This document shows, in pieces, positions 22,793 to 36,240 of a stretch of 64,000 nt of DNA. Below the pieces are notes generated by a model. It saw only the letters and a list, made by a program, of their open reading frames with translations, was not told the DNA's origin and did not search any database. The translations under genes and the position numbers were made by a program. Every line of letters begins with the position of its first letter. Positions within the stretch are counted from its first letter, which is position 1. This stretch comes from Heterostelium multicystogenum (lineage: Eukaryota > Evosea > Eumycetozoa > Acytosteliales > Acytosteliaceae), in contig RCNN01000036.1 of assembly GCA_003667245.1 (NCBI GenBank), forward strand, positions 1-64,000, read 5' to 3'.

Positions 22793-25700
22793 ATGATTCC
22801 AAGTCAGATTGTGACTGGTGCTGCCAATCCAAACCCCAATACATTCACTTCGACAAATCTGAACGATGAGATCTACTATGCATACTCGTCAGCCAAGAAT
22901 GTTTATATTCTAAGGGGTGGATCACTGAATGTACTACAGGTGCTCACAGGACACAAGCATGATGTCAACTGCGTTGTGTTTCGCACTGGTGATTCTCTGT
23001 TGTTGACTGCGTCGTCAAGAGAGATCTATCTATATAAAAGAATTGTAAATGTCATTTGAATAAATATAAATATTGCATTGCAGGTCATGTTCGTTGTACT
23101 AACGTTTAGCTAAACTCAACACAGGAGAGTACAAATAGCAGTGGAATTACAGTGAACAACAATAATAATGGCCAAACTAGATGGGAGAGACTGTTGGTCA
23201 TTCCCAACCAGTTCGATATCAATACTTTGTGTTGGCTCAACTCCACTAGCTTTATTGTTGGTGGAGAGCTTCTGGCGATTTGGAAGTTGGACTTTGAACA
23301 GATTTTGAAGAGTTATTCTTTGGCGAAGATGCAGGAGCAGCAGTCGTCAACAACTTCTGCGACCACCAGAAGTGCTAATGATAATATACGTATAGATGCA
23401 CGTGAGCAAAAGCTTTTTAGAAAGCAAGCATTTGTCACTTGGCGAACTGATTGCTCGCAGCCGATTTACTACGTGGCAGCCGCTCCGGACGGCTCAATGT
23501 TTGCCACTGCTGGAAAGTGTGATCGTATGCTTAAAGTCTGGTATATACAGCCTAAAGTTAAGAGTGCAACACGTGCAGAAGACGAATCTACTGCCACTGC
23601 AGCTGCTGCAGCTGCCAACGCTTCTCTCAACGCACAGCCTGTCCGAACCAAGGGTTTCTTCAAAGATGAATTCAATAAGTTGACAAGCAAGGAGCCAAAA
23701 TACACACTAAAGAAAACCTATGAAATAGAAGATGAAAACAATTCGAATCAGCAACTTCAGGTTGGCCAAATGAACAGTACTATTACATCACCATTGATAT
23801 CATCACCAGCCCAGAAGAAAACAAAGAAAGTCGAGTATGATTCATATGGATTCATCTATTTGCCCCATCCTCGCTCGATATCATGGATATCGTGGCGAAT
23901 TCGAACTGGATTAGCAACCCATCACCATATACTGCTGACCAACTGTAAGGATGGAGTCATCAGACTTTGGCAACAGTCATTGCAGTCACGCAGACTTCAA
24001 TTCAATGTATCAAATATCATTCCAGGTGGTGCAGAGACTGTCGATTGGATATCTTCATTATCACCACAGAGAGATATCAATAGCGAAACCAACAGCACTA
24101 ATGCAGATAGCACAAACAACACTGACTCTGGCGACAACTTAGATAGTATCGATCTAGACCATATGAAAGCCCCTCTCATTTTTGAGACAAAAGGCAGCAC
24201 AGCTCATTAAATCAAAACCAGTGGTCGATTGGATTTTAGGTATCAAAGCAGATGGATCTCTTGTTTTATGGAAGTTGAGAACAGATAACTCAAGCAGTAA
24301 ACAAACTTCGTCCATATCATTGTCAATTAGAGCTCAGATTCTATCACCACAAGAAGTTGGACCAAACCGTATCTTTGCATTCTATCAACCAAATTCAATC
24401 ACTGACAACACACCAACCAGCATTACTATCTGTGTAAATTCATTCTCTGGTGCCATTTCCTGTAGAAAATTCTTTATCCAAAATCAAAATCAAACACAAA
24501 TGTAAATATTTTCAATCGATTGGTTCGTTTAGGTATTAACTAATTTTGATCTCCTCGTAATTATTTAGAACAAATACTTCGCCAACATCAAGATGTTTTG
24601 GACATAAATCGAATATCAAAAAATTAAGTGTTTCGAATTCATCTCCGTACCTTAGTTCAATCGACAAAAATAATAATATTATATTGTGGCATAGCTGGTC
24701 AGACTCCAATAGAATTCAATGTCCATATCGTTTGGTAGATTCAGGCTCTATAGGTGGAAGCGTCAATTCACTGGCTTGGTCGCCAACCCATAACTACTTG
24801 TTCAGTGCAAGCAAGGAAGGTATTCTAGTTTACCAGATGGACAACCATGAGCATAATCACAGACTTTTAAAACTTCCAATTGGTGTCATTGAACAATCGA
24901 GTTTCGATGGTGATGATTGGATTGAAGAGGTACATGTCATCGAGCCACAAAAGCATGTATATCCAAAAGAGATGCTTCCATTACATCAGTATTTTATTAT
25001 TGGACTAAGCAAGGATGGCCATCGTATATATGTCTGGGGTGTTACAATTGAAAAATCATCTTTACAACAGCAAAGAAATTTGGATCAGCAGTTGAATGGA
25101 GTTCCTGCAGTTAATACAAACAATAACAACATCATCAATAGCAACAATAATGGTATTCCTAATGCTAGTACACTCGCTCCACCAGGGGCTACATTATCAC
25201 AATCAACTAAAGAATGGAGTAATAAGGAGCTATATTCATCAGCAGCAGTGATTCCAGCAACTCAAGGAGGTGTATTGAATCAATCACCATCCACTCCACC
25301 ATCTTTGATTTCATCGAAGCTTCTGGCCATTAAAGAGTTGGATAGTGATTCACGTATCTCATGTATATGTGCCGCACCAAAGGGTATATCCAATGGTATT
25401 TCAACAAAGTCACTCTATGAAGGAATGCTGTCAGAATCTGATGAATCCACAAATTCAAAATTCTCATTTGAGAATGTATTGTCGCATCCTTTATGTATCA
25501 CTGGTAGTGTCAGCGGAAATATTACAGTTTGGTCATTAACTCCTCACACCAGTCCAGATGATACCAGTGATTCGACAAATCCAATGTGGCGACTCACTGA
25601 AACTTGCAGCTATTCTGCATACCAACATCCAGTGGTAGCAGTGAAACCTGCATATTTTGGTCGTTTTGCCTCAATACCATTCTCAACATCTGCCAACACC

Positions 25701-28700
25701 GAAATTCACATTTGGGAACTTGAATCTAACACCCCCAAACTCCAGCTTGAAGAAACTATCAGATTAGCTGAACATTTTGATTTGCCAAATGGAGGTGTAC
25801 CTACTGTTATTTCACCTAATATCAACTCAACTACTGAGTTGTTGAATGATGAAGATGCCTCAAATCAATGCTGTTTCAGTTTCACCTATTTTGAAGATGG
25901 TTCAGCAAGTCTTGCCGTTGGTATTTCCAAGCAAATTCGTGTACTTAGAAAACCAATTGACAGAACCATTGGATCATACAAGAGTTCTTGGGTCGAGACT
26001 CACAGGTACTCAGATTTAACATCTCCAGCACAAAATATAGAGTGGGGTAAAGATCTAGAGTTGTATGTGACTAGTGGAAATCAGATGTTGGTCTTTACCA
26101 AGTGGTTGCTTCCCAACCCCAATTTGCTTGCTCTTCTCGATGGTACCAACATTAGTCTTGAAACTACTTATCACCAGCACTCCATCCTCAATCGTTCTCT
26201 CTCCTACTATCATCCCAAGCTGTTGACAGAGTATATGATGGCTGGTAAATTCGACAAGGTTGAAAAGATCCTGATATTCATCTCGAAGTATTTGATAGAT
26301 CGATTCCCAATAGATGACGAGGATTTCAACGATTTCCCAACCACACCAATCCATCTGCCCTTCATGAAGCTTGAGGATTTAATTTCAGATGATTCTGTAG
26401 AGTCATCAGACAGAAAAGCAGGAACTGAAGACGATATCGATGCTATTAACAGCAAGTATTTCTCACGAGACAAAGACAGTGATGATGAAGAGCAATTCCA
26501 AATTGCTGAGGATCCCAATATCTTTACCAAAAAAACAAGCTTCCAAGTTGAGTGAAATTCTTTCTCATGTCAAGCTGGCTGGATTATTGAACAGTGAGCA
26601 GATTCAATTGCTTGCACTTTCAGATACTTATGGACAAATAGGTGAGATGCGTGGTGGTCTTGATGAAAATGGATCAAGATTCTTGCTTGTTGTAAAGATC
26701 TTCCAGTTCTTGAGACGTTCTCTAAATCCTCAAGAACGTCCTTCATCACTTTCAGCAACCGATTTGCTTTGGGCTTTGCATTCAGAAGCACAAGAAACCA
26801 TTCTTCAAAATTGCTTCAACACAGACCCACTATGGGAAGATCTCAAGCAACTGGGAGCAGGTCTCTGGATTAAATCACCAAATACTCTACGTACTACCAT
26901 TGAGAAACTGGCTAAAACCACTTATATGATCAACAAGGAGCCAAGCGATTGTGCCCTCTACTATATTGCATTGAATAAGCGTGGTTCTCTTATTGCTTTA
27001 CACAAAGCTGCCAAGAATGTCAAACACGTAGAGTTTCTCTCACAGGATTTCACACAACAGAAATGTATAAATTCAGCAGCAAAGAGTGCATATCTATTGC
27101 AATCCAAACACAAATATGACTTGGCTGCCTCAATGTTTTTGTTGGCTGGTGATTTGAAACAGGCAATTAACTTGATCCTACAAGTAAAGGGTGACTTCCA
27201 ACTTGCTTATGTCATTGCTCGTCTATACGAAGGAGACAATGGACCTACCTCACAAATGATTCTCCAGGATCATGTTATCCCACATGCCAAAAAGACCGAC
27301 GACAGATGTCTTCTTTCCATTGCCAACTGGCTCAGCAAGAAATATGAAGATTCACTTAAAGTTTTGCTTCCATCAACCGTAATTGACGATTCACGAAAGA
27401 AGTTGGACGAGCACCAAGCACCTTCACCTGCTATCTCACTTAATAGTTCACGTTCATCGCTTACTCATACTACTAGTCCAAAAACAATGAGCGTGGCACC
27501 ATCGCAAACCAAATCAATGAATAACAATGACATATCTGCACACCTCAAAGTCTCAGAGATTGGTCCATCTGTACTTTATTTCTTTAGATTCCTCAAGAAC
27601 CACATTCTTCTCAAACAGGTATCCGACGAGAAAAAGAAAGATGCACCATTCCTTAGAAACAGTACCTATTCATATTTGAATAGTGGATGTTCATATTTGG
27701 CACTAGAGAATATAGAGGATCTAGAGGCTACACATCCAACTCTTGTTGCTCCAACAATTGATGAACCTGCCAAAGTCGAAGAAAAACCAGCCGTCACTGC
27801 TGATGACCTTGGCTTGGACTTTGGTGGATCTTCTTCAAGCTCCAACTACTACAGCTCATCTAACTACGATATGGGATTGGATTTTGGAGCACCAACAAAA
27901 GCAGCACCAAGCTATGATATGGGATTGGATTTTGGAGCACCAACAAAAGCTTCATCAAATTACGATATGGGATTGGATTTCGGGGAACCAACAAAAGCAG
28001 CACCAAGCTATGATATGGGATTGGATTTTGGAGCACCAACAAAAGCATCATCAAACTATGATATGGGATTGGATTTTGGAGCACCTACTACAACCTCTGC
28101 TAGTTCATACATGGGCCTTGACTTTGGAGATCCAGTACCAACTATAACCATAAATGACAAGGAAGAGTTACTTTCGTCACGTAAACTGATGAAGCATGAT
28201 CGTGAAAAGATTTCACTTTATCCAATGATTGACATTGAATTGAAATCAAAGATTGTACTTCAATTACTTATCCACGATATTGTTGCTTACATTGAGTCGA
28301 ACACATGGAAAGAGAATGTAGCTACATTTGACCACAATCTACAGCTCCTGTCTGACAAATATAAGCTCGACAAAAATCTGATTCTTGAAAGACTAATTCA
28401 CTATTGTTCCAACCGTCAATACTACAAACAAGCATTACACCTTACGGTATTAATTGGAAAGAATCCAAATCAGTTCCTTGATACTACTTGTCACAACATT
28501 TTGAAATCAATCTACAAAACCAGCGATTATGTTCAAACTCAACAGCAATCGGATTATCTTATCAAGTTGTCGTTGGAGTTGAACTCATGTATAGAAGATG
28601 TACAAAACACAAGTTTAATAGTGTTTACTGTTTATGTAAGTAGTTTGGCATTTAGTTTTGACCATGGCATTAATATTTATTTACAATATATCTATAGATA

Positions 28701-30505
28701 ATGTTATTTTTAGCAAGCTGGGGTGGATCTAGATATGATATATTGCTTTTGTTATTCCAAGAAAAAGGTTTACCAGAGTTAATCTCCAGTGTAAAACAAT
28801 TAAAGAGTCCTTACAAAGACAATCAACTTGACAGAGATGAAGAAGACGATGATGAAGACGATATCGACATCAAGAAAGATAAAAAGAAATTGGCAGAAGC
28901 AATATCTGTAGGTTGAATAAGATGATTCCCTCATTTAGGATACTAATTATAATTCTTTAATTTTGGAAATGTTTAGCTGAAGAAATGTTTACAAAAGATA
29001 TTCGATTTATTCTGTTTAAGAAGATTTAAAAAGATGTATGATTTAATTATTAATACGCTTGAATATCATCATGTCTATGATTCCATTCATCAGAGAATTC
29101 ATTATTGGTTCGTTTCCATTCAAAACAAATTCCTCACTGCTCCCCCACAGATCTTTGATATCTTCTACAGGAAACCAAATCAAGAAGCAGGCCATAATCT
29201 ATTGAACCTCGTTAAGAAACACGATGAATTCAACACTGAGGATCATATCGAGTTATGGAGTTCGATGGTCAAAAGATAGCGAGCTATTAGATTTATTGTC
29301 ATTCAAGTTGATACCAGAGGATCAACGCTCCGGTGATTTAGCTGGTACAGCCGCAAGTGGCAAGCGTATCAAATACGAAGAAGTGATTGAGCTCTACAAG
29401 GATAGCGATTTGCTACAATCTTTCTGTGTGAATACAAGTGTCCCTGATATCCAAATGGTCGCAGTGGCTACAACTAGAGGTATACGTGAGATTGATCTCA
29501 AGCAATCCTATGAATCATCTCGTGACGACTTTGATATGGATTCTGTAGGAGGTGCTGATACTTTCTTGTCCTCGCCAACGAATACAAAGAAACTGCGTAT
29601 CTCATCGAAGTCAATATCAACATTGAAGTTCAAGAACAAATCTGGTGTCTTCAAGAACCCATTCTCCAACTCTAACAAAGTTGATCACAATATTATTGTA
29701 CAGTGTCTCGAATCCCACCCCGAGTCCCCATTCTATTTATCGGGTGGTATCGACGGTAGTATTTGTCTCTGGCAATTTGGTATTGCAGAGGCATTGACTG
29801 CCTATCAACTCCCAACCAAACCAAGGATTGTAAAGTGTAAATTTAATCAAAGTGGATCGAAATTTGGTGCTTGTGATATGGCAGGAAATCTAATGTTGTG
29901 GCAATTCTCAGCTCAAGAAAGCACCCTTAGCCCATTCTATACTCTTCAAGCACACTCAAAACAATGTTTGGATTTCACTTTCTTGAACGCAGGTAGCTTG
30001 TTGGCAACCGCAGGTATCTCTGCTGACGCAAAGGATGTATGTCTTTGGGACGTCTTGCTCCCACCACACAAATCGTTGGTTGCATCTTATAATGACCAAG
30101 AAAGTGGCGCATCATCAATCACCTACTCACCCAAGAATCAGACCGTTATTGTTGGGTGGCAAGAAAGGATCCCTCACTGTTTACGATATTCGTACCAATA
30201 AGACACTGGAAAACTTCAAGGGACATACACTCAATACTAAATCGTTAGCATTAGACCCAACAGAGGAGTTTGTCGTGTCCGGTTCAAGTGATGGTAACAT
30301 CAAGTCGTGGTCACTTCCATCAATGACAGTCTTGGATACCATAGAAGATGCACACAAAAAGCAAACCTTTGTTGGCCCAACCAGTGTATTCAAGAGTTTA
30401 GTAAGCACATATGGTGTGATCCAAGTTAAACTTGAAAACAATTTCCTCTATTCCTGTGGTGCCGATGGCAGATTAACAAAGAGAAAATATTTATATAAGA
30501 AATAA
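22793..30505 (+). CDS. DmX-like / Rav1-type WD-repeat protein (RAVE complex subunit homologue)
   Basis: Very large protein (about 2480 aa) related to Rav1 and DMXL/rabconnectin-3 alpha, which promote assembly of the V-ATPase on acidic compartments. N-terminal WD repeats begin at VLTGHKHDVNCVVF and recur at DGVIRLWQQ, SISWISWR and SGNITVWSL. The Rav1-type helical core lies at about 26560-27350: DPLWEDLKQLGAGLWIKSPN, YYIALNKRGSLIALHKAAKN, AASMFLLAGDLKQAINLILQ. A repeat block (27790-28130) and a second helical part follow, then C-terminal WD repeats (ESPFYLSGGIDGSICLWQF, VVSGSSDGNIKSWSL). Introns: 23045-23109, 24502-24568, 28636-28697, 28908-28976. Frames shift near 24190, 26535, 29265 and 30165. 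An acidic stretch lies at 28840-28870. Confidence 0.92.
27865..28130 (+). repeat. in-frame tandem repeat, YDMGLDFG unit
   Basis: Five 48-51-nt units encode YDMGLDFGAPTKAAPS-like peptides, preceded by a divergent DLGLDFGG copy (about 27805) and followed by a shortened YMGLDFGDP copy. Endings alternate AAPS/ASSN, so a two-unit 96-nt period is also present. Confidence 0.9.
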
Positions 30506-31334
30506 ATCAAATTCTATACATATACATGTTATTTTAAATTAAAAGGTATGGAATAGCTAGAATATTATTATTTTCACTAATTTAGCTTTAGACTGGCTAT
30601 CATTGTACCAAAAATATATTAACTTTTGACACTAATATTAATAAATGTTCTATCATAAGACAAGCCCAGTCAAATTAGTTGTACATTTGATGAATCTGGG
30701 TTGATTGTGATCAGTTTCAGTCACCCAAAATAAGATTAAATGCAGTGTCTATTGAAAATATAATTGTACATCTAACGATATATAACATAGTATATAAAAT
30801 TCTATTTATTTTTAATTGATGAACCCCAAAGTAATCAACACTTTAAAGTGAGTGGGTTTATTATTCGAAACATTCACACATGACAATTTTTGTTCTTCAT
30901 CAAACACACAAATTCATTGATCAATATTATTTTTAATCAGCTTTATTTTACTCACTCTTATTGATGTGTTTATTACTGTTGACACTTAATCCATGCTTAA
31001 AAAAATGAATTAAAAACATCTACACTGATAACCATCACAGACCTATAATACTTCTTATCAATGGCATTCTAAATGTTTAATTTTGTGATGTTTTAAAGTA
31101 TTATTATTGATATTGAATATTAATTAAAAATTGACAACAATAAATATAAATTATATATACTTGTACTTTATATAAGAAATACTATTCCCCAATTAATATA
31201 TTATATTTTATTAAATTAATTCACATACTATCTAATATTAGAATTTCTTTATATATAATTATATGTTTATTAATTTTATTTCTAATTTATTATAATCTAA
31301 ATATATTATCTAAATATAAATAAGAATTATATTA
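30506..31334. other. intergenic spacer
   Basis: AT-rich, about 80 percent by eye. Presumed 3' UTR of the DmX-like gene and promoter of the IPT/TIG gene. No coding or RNA signal was seen. Confidence 0.5.
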
Positions 31335-33393
31335 ATGAAATCAATAGTAGTTATTATTATTAGTATTTTAATAATATTACAGTTGAACTTTAGTAATGGT
31401 ATGAGATATTCAAATAAATTTGATGATATAAATTAACACTAATGATACCTAATTTTAAAAACAGCTCAAATACCTGTAGTTTATAATGTTACTTCAAACA
31501 GTGAAAACATATTCTTTAATGGTGTTTTCTTAACTGGTGGAATTTATGCTTTGTTTTTTAGCTATTTGAAAAATGAATTTCAAATTACCAATCAAGCACT
31601 CAATGCATCAACTTTGATTTGTCCTATTTGACTCAAACCTTTTTAAATATCAATATGTTAGAGTTTGTTCTGGAAATGTTCTAAAGAATTGCTCCAGTAC
31701 AATGGATCTCCATATTGTCAGATTAGAACCCAATACCATTACCATTCCAACCAACCCAACCATTATCACAGTAACTGGATTTTTCTTCAAATCTAAAAAA
31801 CAACAAGGATTTCCAAGATTCATTGGCTTTTGATTTTGGAGAAAATCTCACTTTAATCAATGATACTACAGCATACTTTTCATTAAGAATGCCCACAATT
31901 TGAAAAGTTTATCCAGTCACCGTTTTTTAAACCAACTTAACATATTTTAAATCTTACAACTATAACTAGTACAAAATTTATTTGGGAGTGTAAGTATTTT
32001 CTTTGTATTTTAAAGTCATTGTTTTATTTACTTAGATTAAAAAATATAGATCCCATCATTACCAATATATCCCTAACTGAAAACAATACAATTGTCATCA
32101 ATGGGAAGAATTTGGATACAACGAAAATGATTTAATAGTTAAATATATAAAGATCAAAAATTCTCTGATGTTACAATGCCAACCAATAATTCACAAATTA
32201 TCATCCCCTATAACAAAACAACATCCGTAGTTTCTGTAGAAGTGTATAATAGAAAGACGATTTACAAAGTTTTTGATAGTTTGTATTCTACTATTGAGAA
32301 TTACCAATATTCGGTTATAATACTCTCTATCTAGTTGATTCCATTGATTCACTAACATATGGGTCATTTTCAATCAAGTTGTTAGGAGACAAAACCATCT
32401 CAGTATAAAATCAATTACATTCGAAAGGTATAGCCTGTACTATTATCTATCGTAAACCTGATTAGTATTCTTTGCAATTTAGTATCGACCAATATCAATG
32501 GCAGTGAAATGTACACACCAAAGTTTATGTTGGATAATGCTGAAAATTATACTGGAAATCCATTAGAATTTCCAAGTTTAATCCAAAAGATATCACCTTT
32601 AGATAGAAGATTATTTCACTTACTTTTTGGATGGTATTTCAGATATTTCAGAAATTGATTTTACAGTAGCTTTTGATGGTATTCGTTGCATATCGAAATC
32701 CAAAATTGTTGGAAACAACTTCACTTGTGAGAGAGATCCCAATGATTATAATCCATGTATCTAACAATAACCTTTAGAGGGATTCCAATTAATTTAAGTA
32801 AGTATATTTAATTAATCGAGACTATAAATATAGATATATTAATTGTTTTTGTAGATACACCACTGATTTACAGTGTATCATTTATAGATTTTGATTTGGT
32901 TTTAGTTGAAGGAAATCGAATTATACCACCGAAATCATTGGAAATTGGGAACCAAACATGTGATAATATTGATTCCTCAAATGTTACTTTAACATATCGA
33001 TGTATGGTTGTTGATAGGAATGTAACTAATACATACAAACTCACTCTAATGAACAATGATACATATGAAGGTATTTTTGAAGCCAATATTTCAACCAAAA
33101 GGAAAAAAAAGGTAATTATTATTATTAGTAATAATTCGGAAGATTAAGAACTAACAATCTTGTTTTTTCTAGATACCACGGTTAATATGAAACTAGTTCG
33201 AATTATTACTCCCATTGTTGTATTTGTTGTTATTGCTGCCATTTCTTTCATTGTGTGGTACAAGAAATTTAAAAACTACAAACCAAAACCTCCAGCACCG
33301 GTTGAATTAGATCAATACGGGAGAGCCGATGAAGAAGAAAAAATCCCTGATTTGGATGCTCCTCCTGCAGAAGAAGTTAAAATCCCTGGTTGA
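31335..33393 (+). CDS. Tgr-like IPT/TIG-domain membrane protein, heavily disrupted
   Basis: An ATG at 31335 gives a signal-peptide-like start (MKSIVVIIISILIILQLNFS) interrupted by an intron at 31399-31464. IPT/TIG-like extracellular blocks follow: TIITVTGFFF, and ITNISLTENNTIVINGKNLD (about 32050-32120). A membrane segment lies at about 33190-33260 (IITPIVVFVVIAAISFIVWY), then a Lys/Pro-rich and acidic cytoplasmic tail ending VKIPG. This is the layout of dictyostelid IPT/TIG cell-surface proteins such as the Tgr family, some of which act in adhesion and kin recognition. There are more stops and shifts than in neighbours (for example near 31630, 31700, 31830, 31930 and 32130), so a pseudogene is a real alternative. 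Confidence 0.62.
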
Positions 33394-33711
33394 AGATATC
33401 TAAATGTGTGTAAATTACCAACAATAAAAATGACCAAATATGACTTATAAATGAATGTAGTATTTCGATTTTTTAACATAATCTCCTAATTGGTTGAACT
33501 TGTCTATCATCTTGTCGTCTGAGATTTAGTTCTTTATTAGTAACAGTGAGTGCGATTGATCGGTTGATTGGTTGATAAAAATGTTTTCGAAATTATTTAT
33601 CGTGAAATTAACGAGTTTAATTAATTTCCAACTCTAATATATCATTCTGATTTGACGAAATAAGACGAATATTACTTGACAGTCAAGTAGATAGATAGAT
33701 AGATATAGAAG

Positions 33712-34524
33712 ATGTCAGAATCAAAACCAGTTCTCTCTGAGAACTTTGACAAGATTGAAGGTAAGTCCTTATCATAAGTGTTTAGCTATTGACCAACTAC
33801 AGTTATTGATTTGATAATTAACTTCAAATATGATATCAGTTTATGCAAAGGAAAGAAGAAGCATTGCTAAGAGATAAGCTTCAAAAAGAATTGGAACAAA
33901 TCTATTCAAGAATCACATTGGGGTTGCTAAAGGATCATTCGATGGTGTTACATTGAATACTGCGAGTGAGAGTGAAGTCTTTGGCTTTTAGAGGTGTTGG
34001 TTCGTATGTCATTCGGTAACTTTAATACAAATATAGATTATGTACAAATAGATAGATCATAGCATAGTAGCCTTACTAAACAGTCTGAGTTCGTCAATCC
34101 TCCAGAAATTAAACAATGAAAAAGCAGCAGAGGCAAAGAAACAAACAAGAACAAAGAGAGCAGATATTAAAGCAGCAGCAGCAACAAACAGCAAACAGCA
34201 AATACCAATACTTCTAGCAATAATAAACCAACAAGTAAATCAATAATCAAGAAAATAGTAATAAGAGCACTTTAAATAAGAATAACAACAGTAGTAGTAA
34301 AACTAGTACAAGTAAAGAAATTTAATGAGCCACGGTAGTTTGAGTGAAGTGAAAACAGCAAGTGAATAAGAAGAAAGAGGAAATCAAAAAGAGAATTATC
34401 GATGATGTACTTGGTGACGATCTCAAAGTTAATGACAATACACCGACAGTTTCAAACAATGCTAATACTAACAGTAGTCACAATAAATACTAATAGCGAT
34501 CGCAAAAAGAAACAAAAAAGATAA
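33712..34524 (+). CDS. hypothetical charged, Asn/Gln-rich protein
   Basis: The first exon MSESKPVLSENFDKIE (33712) ends at a GTAAGT donor (33761), and an acceptor ATATCAG ends near 33839. The next exon contains QRKEEALLRDKLQKELEQIY, a helical charged segment. Later pieces are SSILQKLNNEKAAEAKKQTR, Asn/Ser/Lys low complexity and KKKEEIKKRIIDDVLGDDLK. The end, NSDRKKKQKR, stops at 34522-34524. At least four frame changes are needed. The lysine-rich end could be a nuclear or nucleolar signal. I do not recognise the family. A second short exon border around 34000-34080 is unclear. Confidence 0.45.
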
Positions 34525-34569
34525 CTTAATCTACAATAAATATTTATTAGTAATACATCGTATCGGTGA

Positions 34570-34628
34570 ATGATGATGATGATGATGATGATGAGATGAT
34601 GATTGATGATTGATGATGATGATGATTA
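34570..34628. repeat. GAT/TGA microsatellite
   Basis: Imperfect ATGATG triplet run interrupted by GATTGATGATT units, between the hypothetical gene and the glycerate kinase 3' end. Confidence 0.75.
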
Positions 34629-34657
34629 TGGTGATAGCAGGTAATGCCGTTTGCAAA

Positions 34658-35937
34658 TCATAGATGTTCAACTATCTCTGTCTCACCAACCCTATTGATA
34701 CATTCTCGGGTCTTATGCATCGACTCGCTCTTTCCATATCTTGACTGCAAAATCATAGATGTTCCTTATACATTTCCATTTCTTGTCGATGGTCGTTCTA
34801 ATTTGATCTTGATCACCTACGCATCCACATATGATGATAATCGATTTATTTATACATATCACCTAAATCCAAATATCTAATTATTGATAATAGGTTAATA
34901 AGCAGAGTGTAGCGTCGTGGTTTCAAATTGATCATACTTGGTTACTGCTTTACCTTTCAAGTGAAGTTGAATCGAAAAAACCTTCACCTGTTATTATAAT
35001 GTCGTTTTCTTTTATGTGTTGCTCTAGATGGATGAGCTGGCACACATAATCCATGCCTTTTGCTGATGATCGCACACCAAACAATGAGACGAATCCACCA
35101 GCCAGACCTCCAGCTGCACCGGTTTCCAGCTTGGTTGCGAATATCCGTTGGCAAAAAGATTGGCTACATTTTTTCATCTCCTTGTTCGAGCACCTCTCTA
35201 TCCTGTGGAGTCGCACCTTTTGCTTGGCAAATGTATGAGTTGCACCCCTTTCACCTACAAATGGCGTAGTAACATCAGTGCAGAATTCAAATTTAAATTT
35301 CTCTGAGGCAGCTCCGCTACGTGCTTGGGCAATGTGATGGATTTGACGGATGTGAGATGCTTTCCAACAATGGTAGCTGGCTGATTATCATCGGAGAGGG
35401 TCACTTGAACACCAAGTGCAAACCAGAGCACCCAATCCACCATCATTCGTTGCTGATCCACCAGCACCAATGACAATGTGTTTACAGCCATTGACAGTGA
35501 TAGCATGATGAATCAACTCACCAGTTCCTCTTGTCGTAGTATTCATAGATTTCTCAACGATCTCTCCACCATCTTCCAACCGCGGAAGAAAGGGCCATCT
35601 CGACGACAAGCAATCTTCTTCTCCGCTGTTGTAAGCAATCTTGATAATACTTGATTACAACAAAGGGCCTAGATGAATGGTAATGATCATAAAACATGTT
35701 CAATGTGCTTGTCCAACTAGCATGCAACCTACCAGTTACATTCAATGTTTGTACGGTTAGATTCAAGGTTCGAGCAAAGATTCAAGGAACCTTCACCACC
35801 ATCACTTGATGCCCAACACAGTGGTAGTAACTTTTTTCTTGATCGGCATAACTATGAATTGAGTCGGAGATAGCATTGCCTATATCCTTTGAACTCATGC
35901 AATCTTTAAACTTATCGACTGCCACCAATACCTTCAT
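34658..35937 (-). CDS. glycerate kinase (GlxK/GarK-type)
   Basis: Phosphorylates D-glycerate with ATP, feeding glycolysis. The start MKVLVAVDKFKDCMSSKDIG at 35937 is the family's opening motif. Further blocks are NTTTRGTGELIHHAITVNGC, KHIVIGAGGSATNDGGLGAL (the nucleotide-binding-type Gly-rich segment), KLETGAAGGLAGGFVSLFG and HIKENDIIITGEGFFDSTS. After a probable intron or break at 34880-34950 the C-terminus reads LQSRYGKSESMHKTRECINR and ends at 34658-34660. Frames shift near 35790, 35590, 35420, 35270 and 35165. This kinase family is best known from bacteria and differs from the plant GLYK enzyme, so its presence in an amoeba may reflect old transfer; that is inference. Confidence 0.85.
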
Positions 35938-36240
35938 AATGATAATAATAATAATTATATGTACTTCAGAGAATGAATGAATGAATCTGCGTATGTAATG
36001 TGTAAAACTATGAAATAAAGTGTTTTGGAGACTCACAAAGATTTGATTTTCATGAAATTGTTGGTATTTAGATCGATCTATCAATCGATTGATCAATCAT
36101 ATAAATAGGATGATTTAATACTAAATCTTTCATTGACAGTTCGAATTTCATTATGTCTACGAATGTGATTTCATTCCTTTGTATTTGAAGTTTGTACCTC
36201 TCGTCGTCCCAGTCGCCATGATTCATGTCTGCATTGATCT
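35938..36240. other. intergenic between two minus-strand genes
   Basis: About 300 nt with promoter-side sequence of the glycerate kinase gene, including an ATAATAATA run directly before its ATG. I saw nothing else. Confidence 0.45.

Noticed and set aside
27860..28084. Minus-strand Pro/Tyr/Leu repeat frame
   Set aside because: Mirror of the DMGLDFG repeat in the Rav1-like gene.
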